Source: Alistipes onderdonkii
GTDB taxonomy: Bacteria; Bacteroidota; Bacteroidia; Bacteroidales; Rikenellaceae
Direction: 5' to 3'
DNA: 64,000 bases
Assembly: GCF_025145285.1 (NCBI RefSeq)
Contig: NZ_CP102251.1
Location: 3,596,001 to 3,660,000, forward strand
Below the pieces are notes generated by a model. That model saw nothing but the letters and a program-made list of their open reading frames with translations, was not told where the DNA came from and ran no database searches. This document shows positions 1 to 8,918 of the stretch, piece after piece. The first letter of the stretch is position 1. Each line of letters starts with the position of its first letter. Position numbers and translations under genes: made by a program.

Positions 1-795
1 ATCCGCGAGTTCGACGGCCGTGACGCCCGCATGGCGCAGACGGTCATCAGCCCGACCTACAAGATGAAGATCAGCGGCCGCGAACGGCTCTATTCGCCCA
101 ACTGGAAAGTGACCCGTACGGGCTACCATCCGATCAAGTGGTCGATCGACGACGATGCCGACAACGTGCTGTCGAAGGCCGCGAGCTGGAATTCGCTGCC
201 GATCCTCCGCTATGCCGAGGTGCTGCTGAACTACGCCGAGGCGAAGGCCGAGCTGGGCGAAATGGACGCCGCGGTATGGGATCAGACCATCGCGCAGCTG
301 CGCAGCCGTGCCGGCGTGACCCCGGTCGTCCCGGACAAGGCCGACCCCTACATGGAGGCCTATTTCCTCAATACCGTGACCGACAAGTGGATACTCGAAG
401 TGCGCCGTGAGCGCGGCATCGAGCTCTGCCTCGAAATGGGGCTGCGCTGGGACGACGACATGCGCTGGCACATGGGCGACCTGCTCACGAGCGACAACAA
501 CCCCTGGACGGGCATCTGGATCGGCAACACGGGCTACACCTACGATTTCACGGGGCAGAGCACCGACGACAACGGCGATCCCGTACCCGACTTCTACATC
601 CGCCCGGGCGAGGATACCGAACATTCGATCGCCATTTCCAATACGGGGGCCAACCAGACCTTCTCGCTCAACGCCGCGGGGAATATCGTCTGGGAGTACA
701 AGCGCACGTGGGGCGAAAAGAAATACCTGCGTCCGATCCCCCAGACGGCGATCACCCGCAACCCGAACCTCGAACAGAACGCGCTCTGGAAATAA
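1..795 (+). CDS. RagB/SusD family nutrient-uptake lipoprotein, C-terminal part (5' end outside window)
   Basis: The reading frame is open from the first base, so this is the last 264 residues of a longer protein. The segment ILRYAEVLLNYAEAKAELG (around residues 65-83 of the visible part) is the typical SusD C-terminal helix pattern, and the later YLRPIPQTAI...NPNLEQN ending is also characteristic. SusD proteins are outer-surface lipoproteins that cap a SusC TonB-dependent channel and bind its ligand. The next gene, a phosphoesterase lipoprotein, starts 19 bases downstream on the same strand and is probably co-transcribed. The matching SusC should lie to the left of the window. The family call is firm. 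The ligand is unknown. Confidence 0.9.
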   Translation: MREFDGRDARMAQTVISPTYKMKISGRERLYSPNWKVTRTGYHPIKWSIDDDADNVLSKAASWNSLPILRYAEVLLNYAEAKAELGEMDAAVWDQTIAQLRSRAGVTPVVPDKADPYMEAYFLNTVTDKWILEVRRERGIELCLEMGLRWDDDMRWHMGDLLTSDNNPWTGIWIGNTGYTYDFTGQSTDDNGDPVPDFYIRPGEDTEHSIAISNTGANQTFSLNAAGNIVWEYKRTWGEKKYLRPIPQTAITRNPNLEQNALWK

Positions 796-814
796 GCAAT
801 AAAAAACTCAGGAT

Positions 815-2404
815 ATGAAAACGAAAATCATGTTATTATGCTGTATGGCGGCGACGTTGATGCTGGCATGCAGCAACGACAAGTCCGGCGGGCATGACGG
901 CGACGAGGGAGTCGAAACCGAAGTCAACGGCACGCAGCTCGACGGCAATACGACCCTCTACGGACTGGTGACCGACACGTCGGGGAACCCCGTCCCGGGC
1001 GTGGTCGTGTCGGACGGCTACGGCTGCGTCACGACCGATGCCAACGGCGTCTACCAGATGGAGCGCTACAAGAAGGCGCGCTTCGTACATTACAGCACGC
1101 CGGCAGGGTATGCCGTCAACACGTCGGCCGACAACTACCCGCTCTTCTACTCGGAGATCGTCCATAAGAACATCGCCGACCGCCACGACTTCGTGCTGAC
1201 GCCGCTGCCGGCCCCGGAAAGCGATTTCACGCTGGTCTGCATCGCCGACCCGCAGTGTGCGACCACGGCCGAGATCAGCCGCTACGTCAACGAGACGATC
1301 CCCGACGTCGAGGCTACGGTCGACGGTTACAAGGCCAAGGGCACGCCGGTCTACGGCATCACGCTCGGCGACATCGTCTTCGATACGCCCGACCTGTGGA
1401 GCAACATGAAGGAGTCGATGGCCAATCGCAACCTGCCCATCTTCCAGACCATCGGCAACCACGACCATTTGCAGACCGAGACCTCCGACGACAATGCTGC
1501 GGCCAATTTCGAAACGCAGTTCGGCCCGCGCAACTATTCGTTCAACCGCGGCGACGTGCACATCGTGTCGATGGACAACGTCCTCTACGAAGGCAAGAAA
1601 AAGTACAAGGGCGGCATCACCGACAAGCAGCTCGAGTGGCTGCGCCAGGACTTGTCGCACGTCGACAAGGACAAGCTCGTGATCTTCTGCGCGCACATCC
1701 CGTTCCGCGGGGGTACGAGCGTGACGGACGAGAGCCACGAGAACTACGACGGCGTGCTCGACCTGCTGTCCGGGTTCTCCGAGGCGCACATCATGATCGG
1801 CCATACGCATTACCACCAGAAATACATCCACAAGCGTAACGGAAAGACGATCCTCGAACATGTCCACGGCGCCGCCTGCGGTGCGTGGTGGACGGCGAAC
1901 ATCTGCGCCGACGGCACGCCGAACGGGTACAGCGTCTACGAGATCTCGGGCAACACCGTTGCCAACCAGTACTACAAGTCGACCAACAAGGAAGCCGGCT
2001 ACCAGATCCGGGCCTATTCGGCCACCCAGGTGTTCGGCAAGTCGGGCAGCCTCACCTTCGGCTGGGCGGCCAACGCCCCGGCCATGAACGATGCGAAGTG
2101 CATCGTGGCCAACGTCTGGAACTCCGACGCCTCGGGCAACTGGAAAGTCTCGCTCTGGCAGAACGGCACGAAAGTCTGCGACATGACCCGTGTCAAGACC
2201 TACGACTACTGGGCCTATGCCTACCACGTGCTCTATTACAGCAAGAGCGTGGGCACGACCTGGGGCAAGAACCTCGACCATTACTATTACGGGAACCTGG
2301 CGTCGGGAACGCCCGAGACCGCCGATTTCGAAATCGTGGCGGAGGACGGCATGGGCAACACCTACCGCACCTCGAAGCTCCAGACCGACTTCATAGGCTT
2401 CTGA
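815..2404 (+). CDS. Calcineurin-like metallophosphoesterase lipoprotein with N-terminal Ig-like regulatory domain
   Basis: Residues 1-19 form a lipoprotein signal with lipobox LMLAC (Cys19). Residues about 48-125 resemble a carboxypeptidase-regulatory/MetallophosN-type beta domain. The catalytic domain follows with the usual dinuclear-metal motifs: D145-x-Q147 in IADPQ, GD at 185-186, GNHD at 214-217, a CAHIP histidine at 294 and GHTHYH at 329-334. The first motif has Gln where DxH is usual. The C-terminal third matches the extra beta domain seen in this Bacteroidota phosphoesterase group. It is predicted to act at the cell surface or in the periplasm on phosphomono- or diesters. It follows a SusD gene by 19 bases, so its substrate is probably the ligand of that pair. 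A terminator lies just after the stop codon. Confidence 0.88.
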   Translation: MKTKIMLLCCMAATLMLACSNDKSGGHDGDEGVETEVNGTQLDGNTTLYGLVTDTSGNPVPGVVVSDGYGCVTTDANGVYQMERYKKARFVHYSTPAGYAVNTSADNYPLFYSEIVHKNIADRHDFVLTPLPAPESDFTLVCIADPQCATTAEISRYVNETIPDVEATVDGYKAKGTPVYGITLGDIVFDTPDLWSNMKESMANRNLPIFQTIGNHDHLQTETSDDNAAANFETQFGPRNYSFNRGDVHIVSMDNVLYEGKKKYKGGITDKQLEWLRQDLSHVDKDKLVIFCAHIPFRGGTSVTDESHENYDGVLDLLSGFSEAHIMIGHTHYHQKYIHKRNGKTILEHVHGAACGAWWTANICADGTPNGYSVYEISGNTVANQYYKSTNKEAGYQIRAYSATQVFGKSGSLTFGWAANAPAMNDAKCIVANVWNSDASGNWKVSLWQNGTKVCDMTRVKTYDYWAYAYHVLYYSKSVGTTWGKNLDHYYYGNLASGTPETADFEIVAEDGMGNTYRTSKLQTDFIGF

Positions 2405-2425
2405 CCCTCCCGCTTCCTAAAAGCG

Positions 2426-2460
2426 ATGCCGCGCCCCGAAAAGGGCGCGGCATTTTTCTT
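2426..2460 (+). terminator. Intrinsic terminator after the phosphoesterase gene
   Basis: An 11-bp perfect GC-rich stem (2426-2436 with 2443-2453) and a six-base loop are followed by a T-rich run. It lies 22 bases after the stop codon and separates this operon from the convergent SusD gene. Confidence 0.85.
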
Positions 2461-2572
2461 GCCGGTTCACAGGCGCGGTTGCAGGCACGTCGCCTCCCGG
2501 GCGCAGGTTCCTCCTCCCGCCTTGCGGGAACCCCGTCGCCGCCCCTATACGGCGGCGTTCCGTCCCGGGCGG

Positions 2573-4051
2573 TCAATACCAGCCTTCGGTCTGCGTGAGG
2601 TTGTAATTTCGGCTCATGGCCGCCTGCGTGATGGGCCATAGCAGTATGTTGGGGTTCTTGTCGCGCTGCGCCGCGATGTCGGCGCTGTACTCCCATATCT
2701 TGTCCGTGCGCAGGAGCATCCACCAGGTGCGGCCTTCGCCGACCATCTCCCTGAGGTATTCGTCGACGATCGCCTGCAGGACGGCTTCGGGCGACGTGTC
2801 GGTGTAGTAATCCTTCCGCCCGTAGGCCCTGGCGGCCAGCGGTGCCAGGGCTTCGAGCGCACCCGCGTAGTCCTTCCCATAATACCGGGCTTCGGCCGCC
2901 ATCAGGAAGGCTTCGCCGTAGCGGTAAAGGATGAAATCCGAGTCGAAAATGCGTGTGCCGTTGTCCACGCGCCCCATCAGTTTCTCCGTCCAGCCGATCC
3001 TGCGGCCGCCCGTGCCGTAATCGGCCGTGCGGCAGGTCAGCGCTGCACGCGTATCGGCGGGGTCGGCCTGCAGCAGGGCCCGGTAGGTGTCGGTATACCA
3101 CCACCACTGGTTGCCCCCGGTGGTGGGGACGGGGTTGTTGCGGTAGGCCGCTTCGACGTAACTCTCGTTCCAGCCGAGGTAGTAGGCCGGGCCGTTCAGG
3201 GCTTCCGACACATCCTGGTGCACGGCGAAAATGACCTCGCGGCCGCATTTGTTCGACGAACTGAAAATATCGGCATACGCGGGCTCGAGCAGGGCGTCCG
3301 ACAGGCCGAGTTCCCCGAGCGCCTCTTGGGCCATCGCCAGGTAAGCCTCGCCCCCGGCCTGCATACGGTACATCCACAGGGCATAGTCGGCCTTCAGCAT
3401 CGCCACGGCGGCCGGCGTGGCCACGGTCTTGTCCGACGTATCGGCGACGTACCTTTCCGCGTCGGCAATGTCGCGTTCCACGCGCATCAGCACTTCCGAT
3501 ACGGGGGTGCGTCCGAGGAACAGCTCCGTGTCGGTCGATTCGTAGCCCCAGAGCGGCAGCGGGGCATCGCCCCAGATGCGTGCGATCTGGAAGAAGCAGT
3601 ACGCGCGGATGAAGTGGGCGTTCCCCAGACAGAAGGCCCGCGGTTTCTCCTTCAACCCCATCGCAGGAACATGCCTGATGACCAGGTTTGCCTGGTTGAC
3701 CGTCGTGTAGAGCGCCGTCCAGTCGGCATACTCGTTGACCGAGCTCATGGTGCTGGTGCGCACCTGCGACTGGTCGACGCCGTTGAGCGTGTTGTGCGTC
3801 CCCGGGCCCCACAGCCCATTGCGCAGCTCGCCCCAGCAGAGGTAGATGTCGTTCATGCTCTTGAGCGCACTGCGCAGGTAGACGTACAGCCCGTAGGTGG
3901 CCGACGTGGCGTCGCTCTCCTCTTTCCACATGTTGCTGGCCGAGAGCTTGTTGTCCTGCATGATGTCCAGGTCGCCGTGGCAGCCGCCCGCCCCGTATGC
4001 GCAGAACAGCAGCGCGACTCCGGCTATGATCTTTCCGAATTTCGTTTTCAT
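2573..4051 (-). CDS. RagB/SusD family nutrient-uptake outer membrane lipoprotein
   Basis: This 492-residue protein has a lipoprotein signal ending in GAGGC (Cys24). SusD hallmarks are visible: KLSASNMWKEESDATSA near the N-terminus, FIRAYCFFQIARIWGDAPL in the TPR-like core, and a C-terminal LWPITQAAMSRNYNLTQTEGW. It sits 12 bases downstream of a SusC gene on the same strand, the normal order, and should form the lid of that channel. Its ending (TEGWY) and core closely resemble the SusD at 12025-13539 (TEGWS), so the two pairs look like paralogues. The ligand cannot be read from the sequence. The phosphoesterase-rich context suggests a phosphorylated substrate. Confidence 0.93.
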   Translation of the reverse strand: MKTKFGKIIAGVALLFCAYGAGGCHGDLDIMQDNKLSASNMWKEESDATSATYGLYVYLRSALKSMNDIYLCWGELRNGLWGPGTHNTLNGVDQSQVRTSTMSSVNEYADWTALYTTVNQANLVIRHVPAMGLKEKPRAFCLGNAHFIRAYCFFQIARIWGDAPLPLWGYESTDTELFLGRTPVSEVLMRVERDIADAERYVADTSDKTVATPAAVAMLKADYALWMYRMQAGGEAYLAMAQEALGELGLSDALLEPAYADIFSSSNKCGREVIFAVHQDVSEALNGPAYYLGWNESYVEAAYRNNPVPTTGGNQWWWYTDTYRALLQADPADTRAALTCRTADYGTGGRRIGWTEKLMGRVDNGTRIFDSDFILYRYGEAFLMAAEARYYGKDYAGALEALAPLAARAYGRKDYYTDTSPEAVLQAIVDEYLREMVGEGRTWWMLLRTDKIWEYSADIAAQRDKNPNILLWPITQAAMSRNYNLTQTEGWY

Positions 4052-4063
4052 GGCAGTAGGGTG

Positions 4064-7000
4064 TCAGAACGTGAGTTTGGCCGTGAAGAGCACTTTGCGT
4101 GTCGGCGGGTAGGGACTGAACCCGGTGTCGTAGGTCGACGACGCGGTGTAGAGGCCGCCGGTGGTCGCGGCCTCGGGCGAGACCCCGTGCACGGCCGTCC
4201 AGTAGCAGAGCGTGTTGCCCGAGACGGTGAGCGTCACGTCGCTTATGTGCAGTTTGCGCAGCCACGCCTTCGGGAGCGACCACGAGAGCGAAACATCGCG
4301 CAGGCAGAGGTAGTCGGCCTTCTCGACGAATATGTCGGACGTGCGCCCGTAGTTGCGGTTGCCCCAGTCCGTATCGTTGGCCGTGAAACGGGCGTAGCGC
4401 GTGTCGTCGCCCGGCTGCGACCAGCATTTTTTCACCTCGTTCACCAGGTTGTAGTTGCAGTTGCCCATCGTCGACTGGAAATAGCGCATCTGCATGTCGT
4501 TGCGCACCGAATGTCCCAGGGCATAGTCCATGTAGACGTTCAGCGTCCAGTTCCGGTAACGGAACGTATTGCCGATGCCGCCCGTCGAGTGGGGCAGGGC
4601 ATACCCCAGCAGGAACTGGTCTTCGGCGTTGATGATCTGCCGGCCGTCCATGCGCGTCGATCCCGGACGGTCTTTCCACTCGTAGTCGCCGATGTCCTTG
4701 CGCCCGGCTATCTGCCGCCGGTCGCTGCGCCGGTAGCCGCGCGACTGCGTGTCGTACCGGGCCGCGTCGGCCTCCTCCTGCGTCTCGATGATGCGCTCTG
4801 CGACATAGCCGAAGATACGCCCCATGCGCTCGCCCTCGGCGATGCCCCCGAACTGGCTCCCGTCGCCGACTGAGATGCCGTTGATGCGGTTGCGGGGATT
4901 GCCGTTGTCGGGCAGTTCGAGCACGCGGTTCATGTTGTAGCTGTACGTGAAATCCGTCCTCCACGAAAAACCCTTGCGGTCGATGTTGACCGACGACAGT
5001 GACAGCTCCGTGCCGTAGAACCTGACGCGCCCCAGGTTGGTCGAAACCGAATTGTAGCCCGTCGTATTGGGGAGGCTGACGTCGAACAGCAGGTCGCGCG
5101 TCTCCTTGTTGTAATAGTCGAGCGCCAGCGTGATGCGGTTGTCCAGCAGCCCGAGGTCGATGCCGGCGTTGAACTGGAGGGTCTTCTCCCAGATCAGGCC
5201 GTTGTTGGGCATCGTATTGGTCGTGGTGGTCGCGTTGCCGTTGTAGGTGTAGAGCGAGTTGTAGCTGCCGTAGGTGTCGTACAGCCCGATCCCGTTGTTG
5301 CCCGTCAGCCCGTAGCTCACGCGCGCCTTGAGCATGCTGACCGCACTGTTTTGGGGCCAGAACCCCTCCTTGCTGACCACCCATCCGGCCGATGCCGCCG
5401 GGAAATAGCCCCAGCGGTGGCCTGCGGCGAATTTCGACGAACCGTCGATGCGCATCGTCGCGGCGAAGAGGTAACGCCCGCCGTAGTCGTAGTTCACACG
5501 CCCGAAATAGGAGATCAGGCACTCCCGCGTGCGGGTACTCTTCGGATAGTTGGCGATGTTCGAAGTCCCGGCGTCGAGCACGGGCAGCTTGTCCGACACG
5601 GCGCCCTGCACCCGCACGTCGAAGCTGTTGAGTTTGTCGAGCATGTATTCGTAGCCCGCCACGGCACCCAGGCGGTGCCCGTTGCCGAACGTACCCTTGT
5701 AGTCGGCATAGGCCTGGAAATCCATGCGGTTAGTCTCCGAAAAGCCCTCCTTCATGGGCCGTATGTTCGAGCCCGTCGTGGGGTTGTCCTCGACATAGAA
5801 ATAGCTGCGCGTATGGCGGTTGTAGTTGGTGAACTGCCCGACCAGGCGCAGCCCGTCGAACACCTCCCAGTCGAGGTTGATCGTGGCCGTCGAACGCTTG
5901 ATCGTCGACCCGGCATTGTGGTAGTAATAGGCGTAGTAGGCGGCCGGTATCGTCGTGTTGTTGGTGCCCAGCGCGGGCGTGCCCGCCAGCTCCTCGCCCG
6001 CCTCCTCGCCGTACCAGTCGCGGTGGGTGTTAGGGACGGAGAGCCCGCGTATGACCGAGTTGCGCAGGCTGAGCGGCGCGCTCTCGAAGGTCTGCTGCTC
6101 GATCTGCGAATAGTCGAATGTCGTCAAGGCCCTGAGCCGCCGCGTCACTTGGAAGGTCGTGTTGCCGTGGAACGTGAAGCGCGAATAGCCCGTCGTGATC
6201 CCGATCCCGCTGTCGTCCGTATAACCCGCCGAGGCGGCGTATTGGATGTTGTCGCCGCCCCCGTCGATGCCGACGTAGTAATTCTGCCAACATGCGTCGC
6301 CGAACCATTGGCTCTGCTGGTCGTTGTCCTCGAATACGATGATGCGCCCAGGGTTCACCGGGTCTTCGACCCATTGGTAGCCGGCGGGAACCGGTTCGTC
6401 CGGCCGGAGGTAACGGGTCGTCCAGAGCGATTTGGCCGTATTGCCCGTGCCTGCCGACTGTTCGCCGCCCAGCACCGATGCCGGATCCATGCCGCCGCAA
6501 TACCCCTCCATGAGCGCCGGACGCACCATGAGGATGTAATCGCGGGCGTTCATCAGGTCGAACTTCGTGGCGGGCGACGCCCAGGCCCACTGCCCCTCGA
6601 ATACGATCCGGGGGCCGAGGTGTTTCGAACCTTTCTTCGTGGTGATGAGGATCACGCCGTTCGACGCGCGGGAACCGTAGATGCCCGCCGCCGCGGCGTC
6701 CTTGAGGAACGAAACGGATTCGATGTCGTTGGGGTTCAGCCCGGCCATTTCGCGGACTACGCCGTCGACCAGCACGATCGGGTCGTTCGACTGGTTGATC
6801 GACGATCCGCCGCGGATCAGGAATTTGGGGTCTGCGCCCGGTGTCGCATCGGTCGTGGCGACCCTCACGCCGGGGATGCGTCCCTTCAGGGCGTCGCCGA
6901 CCGAATTGACGGGGATACCCTCCAGGAGATGCCCGTCGAATTTGCTGATGGCCGCAGTCACCGTCCTGCGCGACTGCGTGCCGTATCCGACCACCACCAC

Positions 7001-7609
7001 GTCCTCGAGCACGGCTTCGTATTCCTCCAGTACGACGTCGATGGCCGACCTCGTCCCGATGCGTTCCTCCCGGTCGGCATAGCCTATGTACGAGAAAACG
7101 AGGGTGGCTTCCGGATCGGCGAAGATCCGGTAATTGCCCTCCGCCCCGGCCGAAACGCCCCGCATCGTATCCTTCACGACGACCGAGGCGCCGACCAGCG
7201 GCATCCCCGAGCCGTCCTTGACGCGCCCCGTCACGAGTACCAGCTGCGAACGCGCGGAATCCGTGTCGTAGGTCAGCACCACGATGCGGTCGACGACCTT
7301 GTAACGGAATCCCCGTCCCTTGAATACCTTTTCCAGGATATGTTCCAGCGGCGCCGCGGTTTCATGCACCGACACGTCGCCGAGCGGCATCTGCGACAGT
7401 GCCGATTCGTAGGAGAACAGTACGCCCGTCTGTGAGGTGACGGCCTCCGTGAAGGTCAGCACCGTTGCGGATCCGAGCGTGAGATCCACAGCGTAGGTCT
7501 TTTGTGGCGAGGCATTTCTGCCGTCATCCGTAGCATGGGCCTGCGGACACATGCCGGTCAACAGGAGAAGAAATACCAATTCCAGCTTGGGGATGGAATT
7601 TTTCTTCAT
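4064..7609 (-). CDS. SusC/RagA family TonB-dependent outer membrane receptor with N-terminal STN signalling domain
   Basis: This 1181-residue receptor has a signal peptide (residues 1-26). Residues about 38-110 form an STN (secretin/TonB N-terminus) domain, about 126-212 a CarboxypepD_reg-like domain (VTGRVKDGSGMPLVGASVV), followed by the plug (VVVGYGTQSRR, then SRASNGVILITTKKGS) and a 22-strand barrel ending in a terminal Phe. The STN domain marks it as a transducing receptor that should contact the FecR protein encoded 74 bases upstream, linking ligand binding to an ECF sigma factor. SusD follows after 12 bases. The 1088-residue SusC at 13578-16844 has a very similar plug and barrel but no STN. 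Confidence 0.94.
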   Translation of the reverse strand: MKKNSIPKLELVFLLLLTGMCPQAHATDDGRNASPQKTYAVDLTLGSATVLTFTEAVTSQTGVLFSYESALSQMPLGDVSVHETAAPLEHILEKVFKGRGFRYKVVDRIVVLTYDTDSARSQLVLVTGRVKDGSGMPLVGASVVVKDTMRGVSAGAEGNYRIFADPEATLVFSYIGYADREERIGTRSAIDVVLEEYEAVLEDVVVVGYGTQSRRTVTAAISKFDGHLLEGIPVNSVGDALKGRIPGVRVATTDATPGADPKFLIRGGSSINQSNDPIVLVDGVVREMAGLNPNDIESVSFLKDAAAAGIYGSRASNGVILITTKKGSKHLGPRIVFEGQWAWASPATKFDLMNARDYILMVRPALMEGYCGGMDPASVLGGEQSAGTGNTAKSLWTTRYLRPDEPVPAGYQWVEDPVNPGRIIVFEDNDQQSQWFGDACWQNYYVGIDGGGDNIQYAASAGYTDDSGIGITTGYSRFTFHGNTTFQVTRRLRALTTFDYSQIEQQTFESAPLSLRNSVIRGLSVPNTHRDWYGEEAGEELAGTPALGTNNTTIPAAYYAYYYHNAGSTIKRSTATINLDWEVFDGLRLVGQFTNYNRHTRSYFYVEDNPTTGSNIRPMKEGFSETNRMDFQAYADYKGTFGNGHRLGAVAGYEYMLDKLNSFDVRVQGAVSDKLPVLDAGTSNIANYPKSTRTRECLISYFGRVNYDYGGRYLFAATMRIDGSSKFAAGHRWGYFPAASAGWVVSKEGFWPQNSAVSMLKARVSYGLTGNNGIGLYDTYGSYNSLYTYNGNATTTTNTMPNNGLIWEKTLQFNAGIDLGLLDNRITLALDYYNKETRDLLFDVSLPNTTGYNSVSTNLGRVRFYGTELSLSSVNIDRKGFSWRTDFTYSYNMNRVLELPDNGNPRNRINGISVGDGSQFGGIAEGERMGRIFGYVAERIIETQEEADAARYDTQSRGYRRSDRRQIAGRKDIGDYEWKDRPGSTRMDGRQIINAEDQFLLGYALPHSTGGIGNTFRYRNWTLNVYMDYALGHSVRNDMQMRYFQSTMGNCNYNLVNEVKKCWSQPGDDTRYARFTANDTDWGNRNYGRTSDIFVEKADYLCLRDVSLSWSLPKAWLRKLHISDVTLTVSGNTLCYWTAVHGVSPEAATTGGLYTASSTYDTGFSPYPPTRKVLFTAKLTF

Positions 7610-7650
7610 ATTTTAAGGTTCGTGAAGCGTGTTCCGGGTTGTGCGGTGCA

Positions 7651-7678
7651 AAAGGCCTGCGGTGGTCGGCCGCAGGCC
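7651..7678 (-). terminator. Intercistronic terminator-like hairpin between FecR and SusC
   Basis: A 9-bp perfect GC-rich stem (7654-7662 with 7670-7678) with a seven-base loop is followed on the minus strand by TTTT. It begins five bases after the FecR stop codon. It may stop part of the transcription before the SusC gene or stabilise an mRNA end. Confidence 0.55.
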
Positions 7679-7683
7679 CCGTA

Positions 7684-8649
7684 TCATTCGTTGCGGATCA
7701 CCTCGCAATGCGTTCCGGTCATGAACTCGACGATGTCGACGACCTCCTCGAGCGAATTGCTCCGCAGGTAGTTGATGTCGTAGCGTTTGCCGTCGTCGGG
7801 CGACATGATGCGTATGCGTACGCCGTAGCTCTTTTCGATGCCGGCGATGATCTCCGTGATCGTGGCGCCCTTCATCGTGACCAGGTTGTAACGCCTGGTC
7901 ACATAGAGCGGCGCGTTGATTTCGGCCACCTCCATGTCGCCCATCCGGGCGTCGTACACGGCCCGCTGGTTGGGATGCAGCCGCACGAGGTTGTCGCCGC
8001 CGGGGGTTTCGAGGCGTACGGCGCCGCGTTCGAGCACCACCTCCGTGAACGGGTCGCCGGCGAGCGCCCGGACATTGAAGGCCGTGCCCAGCACCCGGAT
8101 CGCCAGCTCGCGGGTCTCCACGACGAAGGGATGCCGCGCATCGTGCGACACGTCGAAATAGGCCTCGCCGTCGAGCCGCACGATCCGCTCCCCGTCCCCC
8201 TTGCCTACGGCATAGCGCAACTCGGTGCCGTCTTGCAGCCACACCTGCGTCCCGTCCTCCAGATGCAGGACGGCCACGTCGCCGGTATGGTTGGCATAGG
8301 ACTGGAACCGCCCGGCTTCCGGCAAGCGCAGACCTGCCAGCCAGGCTGCCGCGACCGCGATCACGACCACGGCTGCCGCAGCCGCTGCGGACATCCAACG
8401 CCGCCATGCGAACCGCGCGGGGCGCTGCATGGCGTCGTCGGCGTCGATACGCGCGTTGAGCCGCCGTAGCATGGCATCGCAGCGCTCGCCGGTGGCGGGG
8501 GAGATGAGCGTCCTGTGTGCGCTCCATACGGCCGCGACTTCGAAAAACAGGCTGCGGTTCTTCTCCGAGGCTTCGAGCCAGGCATATACCTCCCGGTCTT
8601 CGGCCCCGCTCGTCCGGCGGACGAGGTATCTGTATAGCAGTCTCTCCAT
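7684..8649 (-). CDS. FecR family anti-sigma factor (inner membrane)
   Basis: From the ATG at 8649 the protein has 321 residues. The N-terminal roughly 85 residues are cytoplasmic (MERLLYRYLVRRTSG..., with the W-containing stretch YAWLEASEKNRSLFFEVAAVW). One membrane helix follows (about residues 92-112, AAAAAAVVVIAVAAAWLAGL), then a periplasmic FecR domain (YANHTGDVAVLHLEDGTQVWL). The C-terminus (ITEIIAGIEKSYGVRI) resembles an STN-like fold. FecR proteins hold an ECF sigma factor inactive until an STN-bearing SusC signals ligand binding. That SusC is immediately downstream. No sigma gene is adjacent; the only one in the window is 11 kb upstream at 19825. An earlier in-frame start at 8733 would add 28 residues unlike the family, so the 8649 start is preferred. 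Confidence 0.9.
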   Translation of the reverse strand: MERLLYRYLVRRTSGAEDREVYAWLEASEKNRSLFFEVAAVWSAHRTLISPATGERCDAMLRRLNARIDADDAMQRPARFAWRRWMSAAAAAAVVVIAVAAAWLAGLRLPEAGRFQSYANHTGDVAVLHLEDGTQVWLQDGTELRYAVGKGDGERIVRLDGEAYFDVSHDARHPFVVETRELAIRVLGTAFNVRALAGDPFTEVVLERGAVRLETPGGDNLVRLHPNQRAVYDARMGDMEVAEINAPLYVTRRYNLVTMKGATITEIIAGIEKSYGVRIRIMSPDDGKRYDINYLRSNSLEEVVDIVEFMTGTHCEVIRNE

Positions 8650-8730
8650 ATCGGTTATGGTAGGGGTATCTGTATGGCGTTCCAATATGTATACTTTTAG
8701 GGTGTTACCTATACTATACAGCCATAGGCA

Positions 8731-8738
8731 CAAAAATA
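8731..8738 (-). promoter_or_regulatory. Candidate -7 element for the FecR-SusC-SusD unit
   Basis: The minus strand reads TATTTTTG, a full match to the Bacteroidota TAnnTTTG element, about 82 bases before the FecR start. No clear TTTG -33 box is present at the expected spacing. A terminator lies just upstream, which favours an independent promoter here. Confidence 0.35.
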
Positions 8739-8835
8739 CCTAGTCTGTTTTCACTTTTTTTTCGAAAAAGTGCATTTTTTCTGGAATCCCGGGAAATACG
8801 GGTCGAGGACGAAGCTGCGCAGGGCTAAAGGTAAT

Positions 8836-8865
8836 AAAAATATCCGGGCTTCAAAGCCCGGATAT
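8836..8865 (-). terminator. Intrinsic terminator after the GDPD gene
   Basis: An 11-bp perfect stem (8840-8850 with 8855-8865) with loop TCAA is followed on the minus strand by TTTTT. It closes the operon that ends with the GDPD lipoprotein gene and separates it from FecR. Confidence 0.85.
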
Positions 8866-8918
8866 CATCCCGGCCGTACCTCCGGCACAGGTGCCGGGCA
8901 GGATACGGAACGGTTCGG

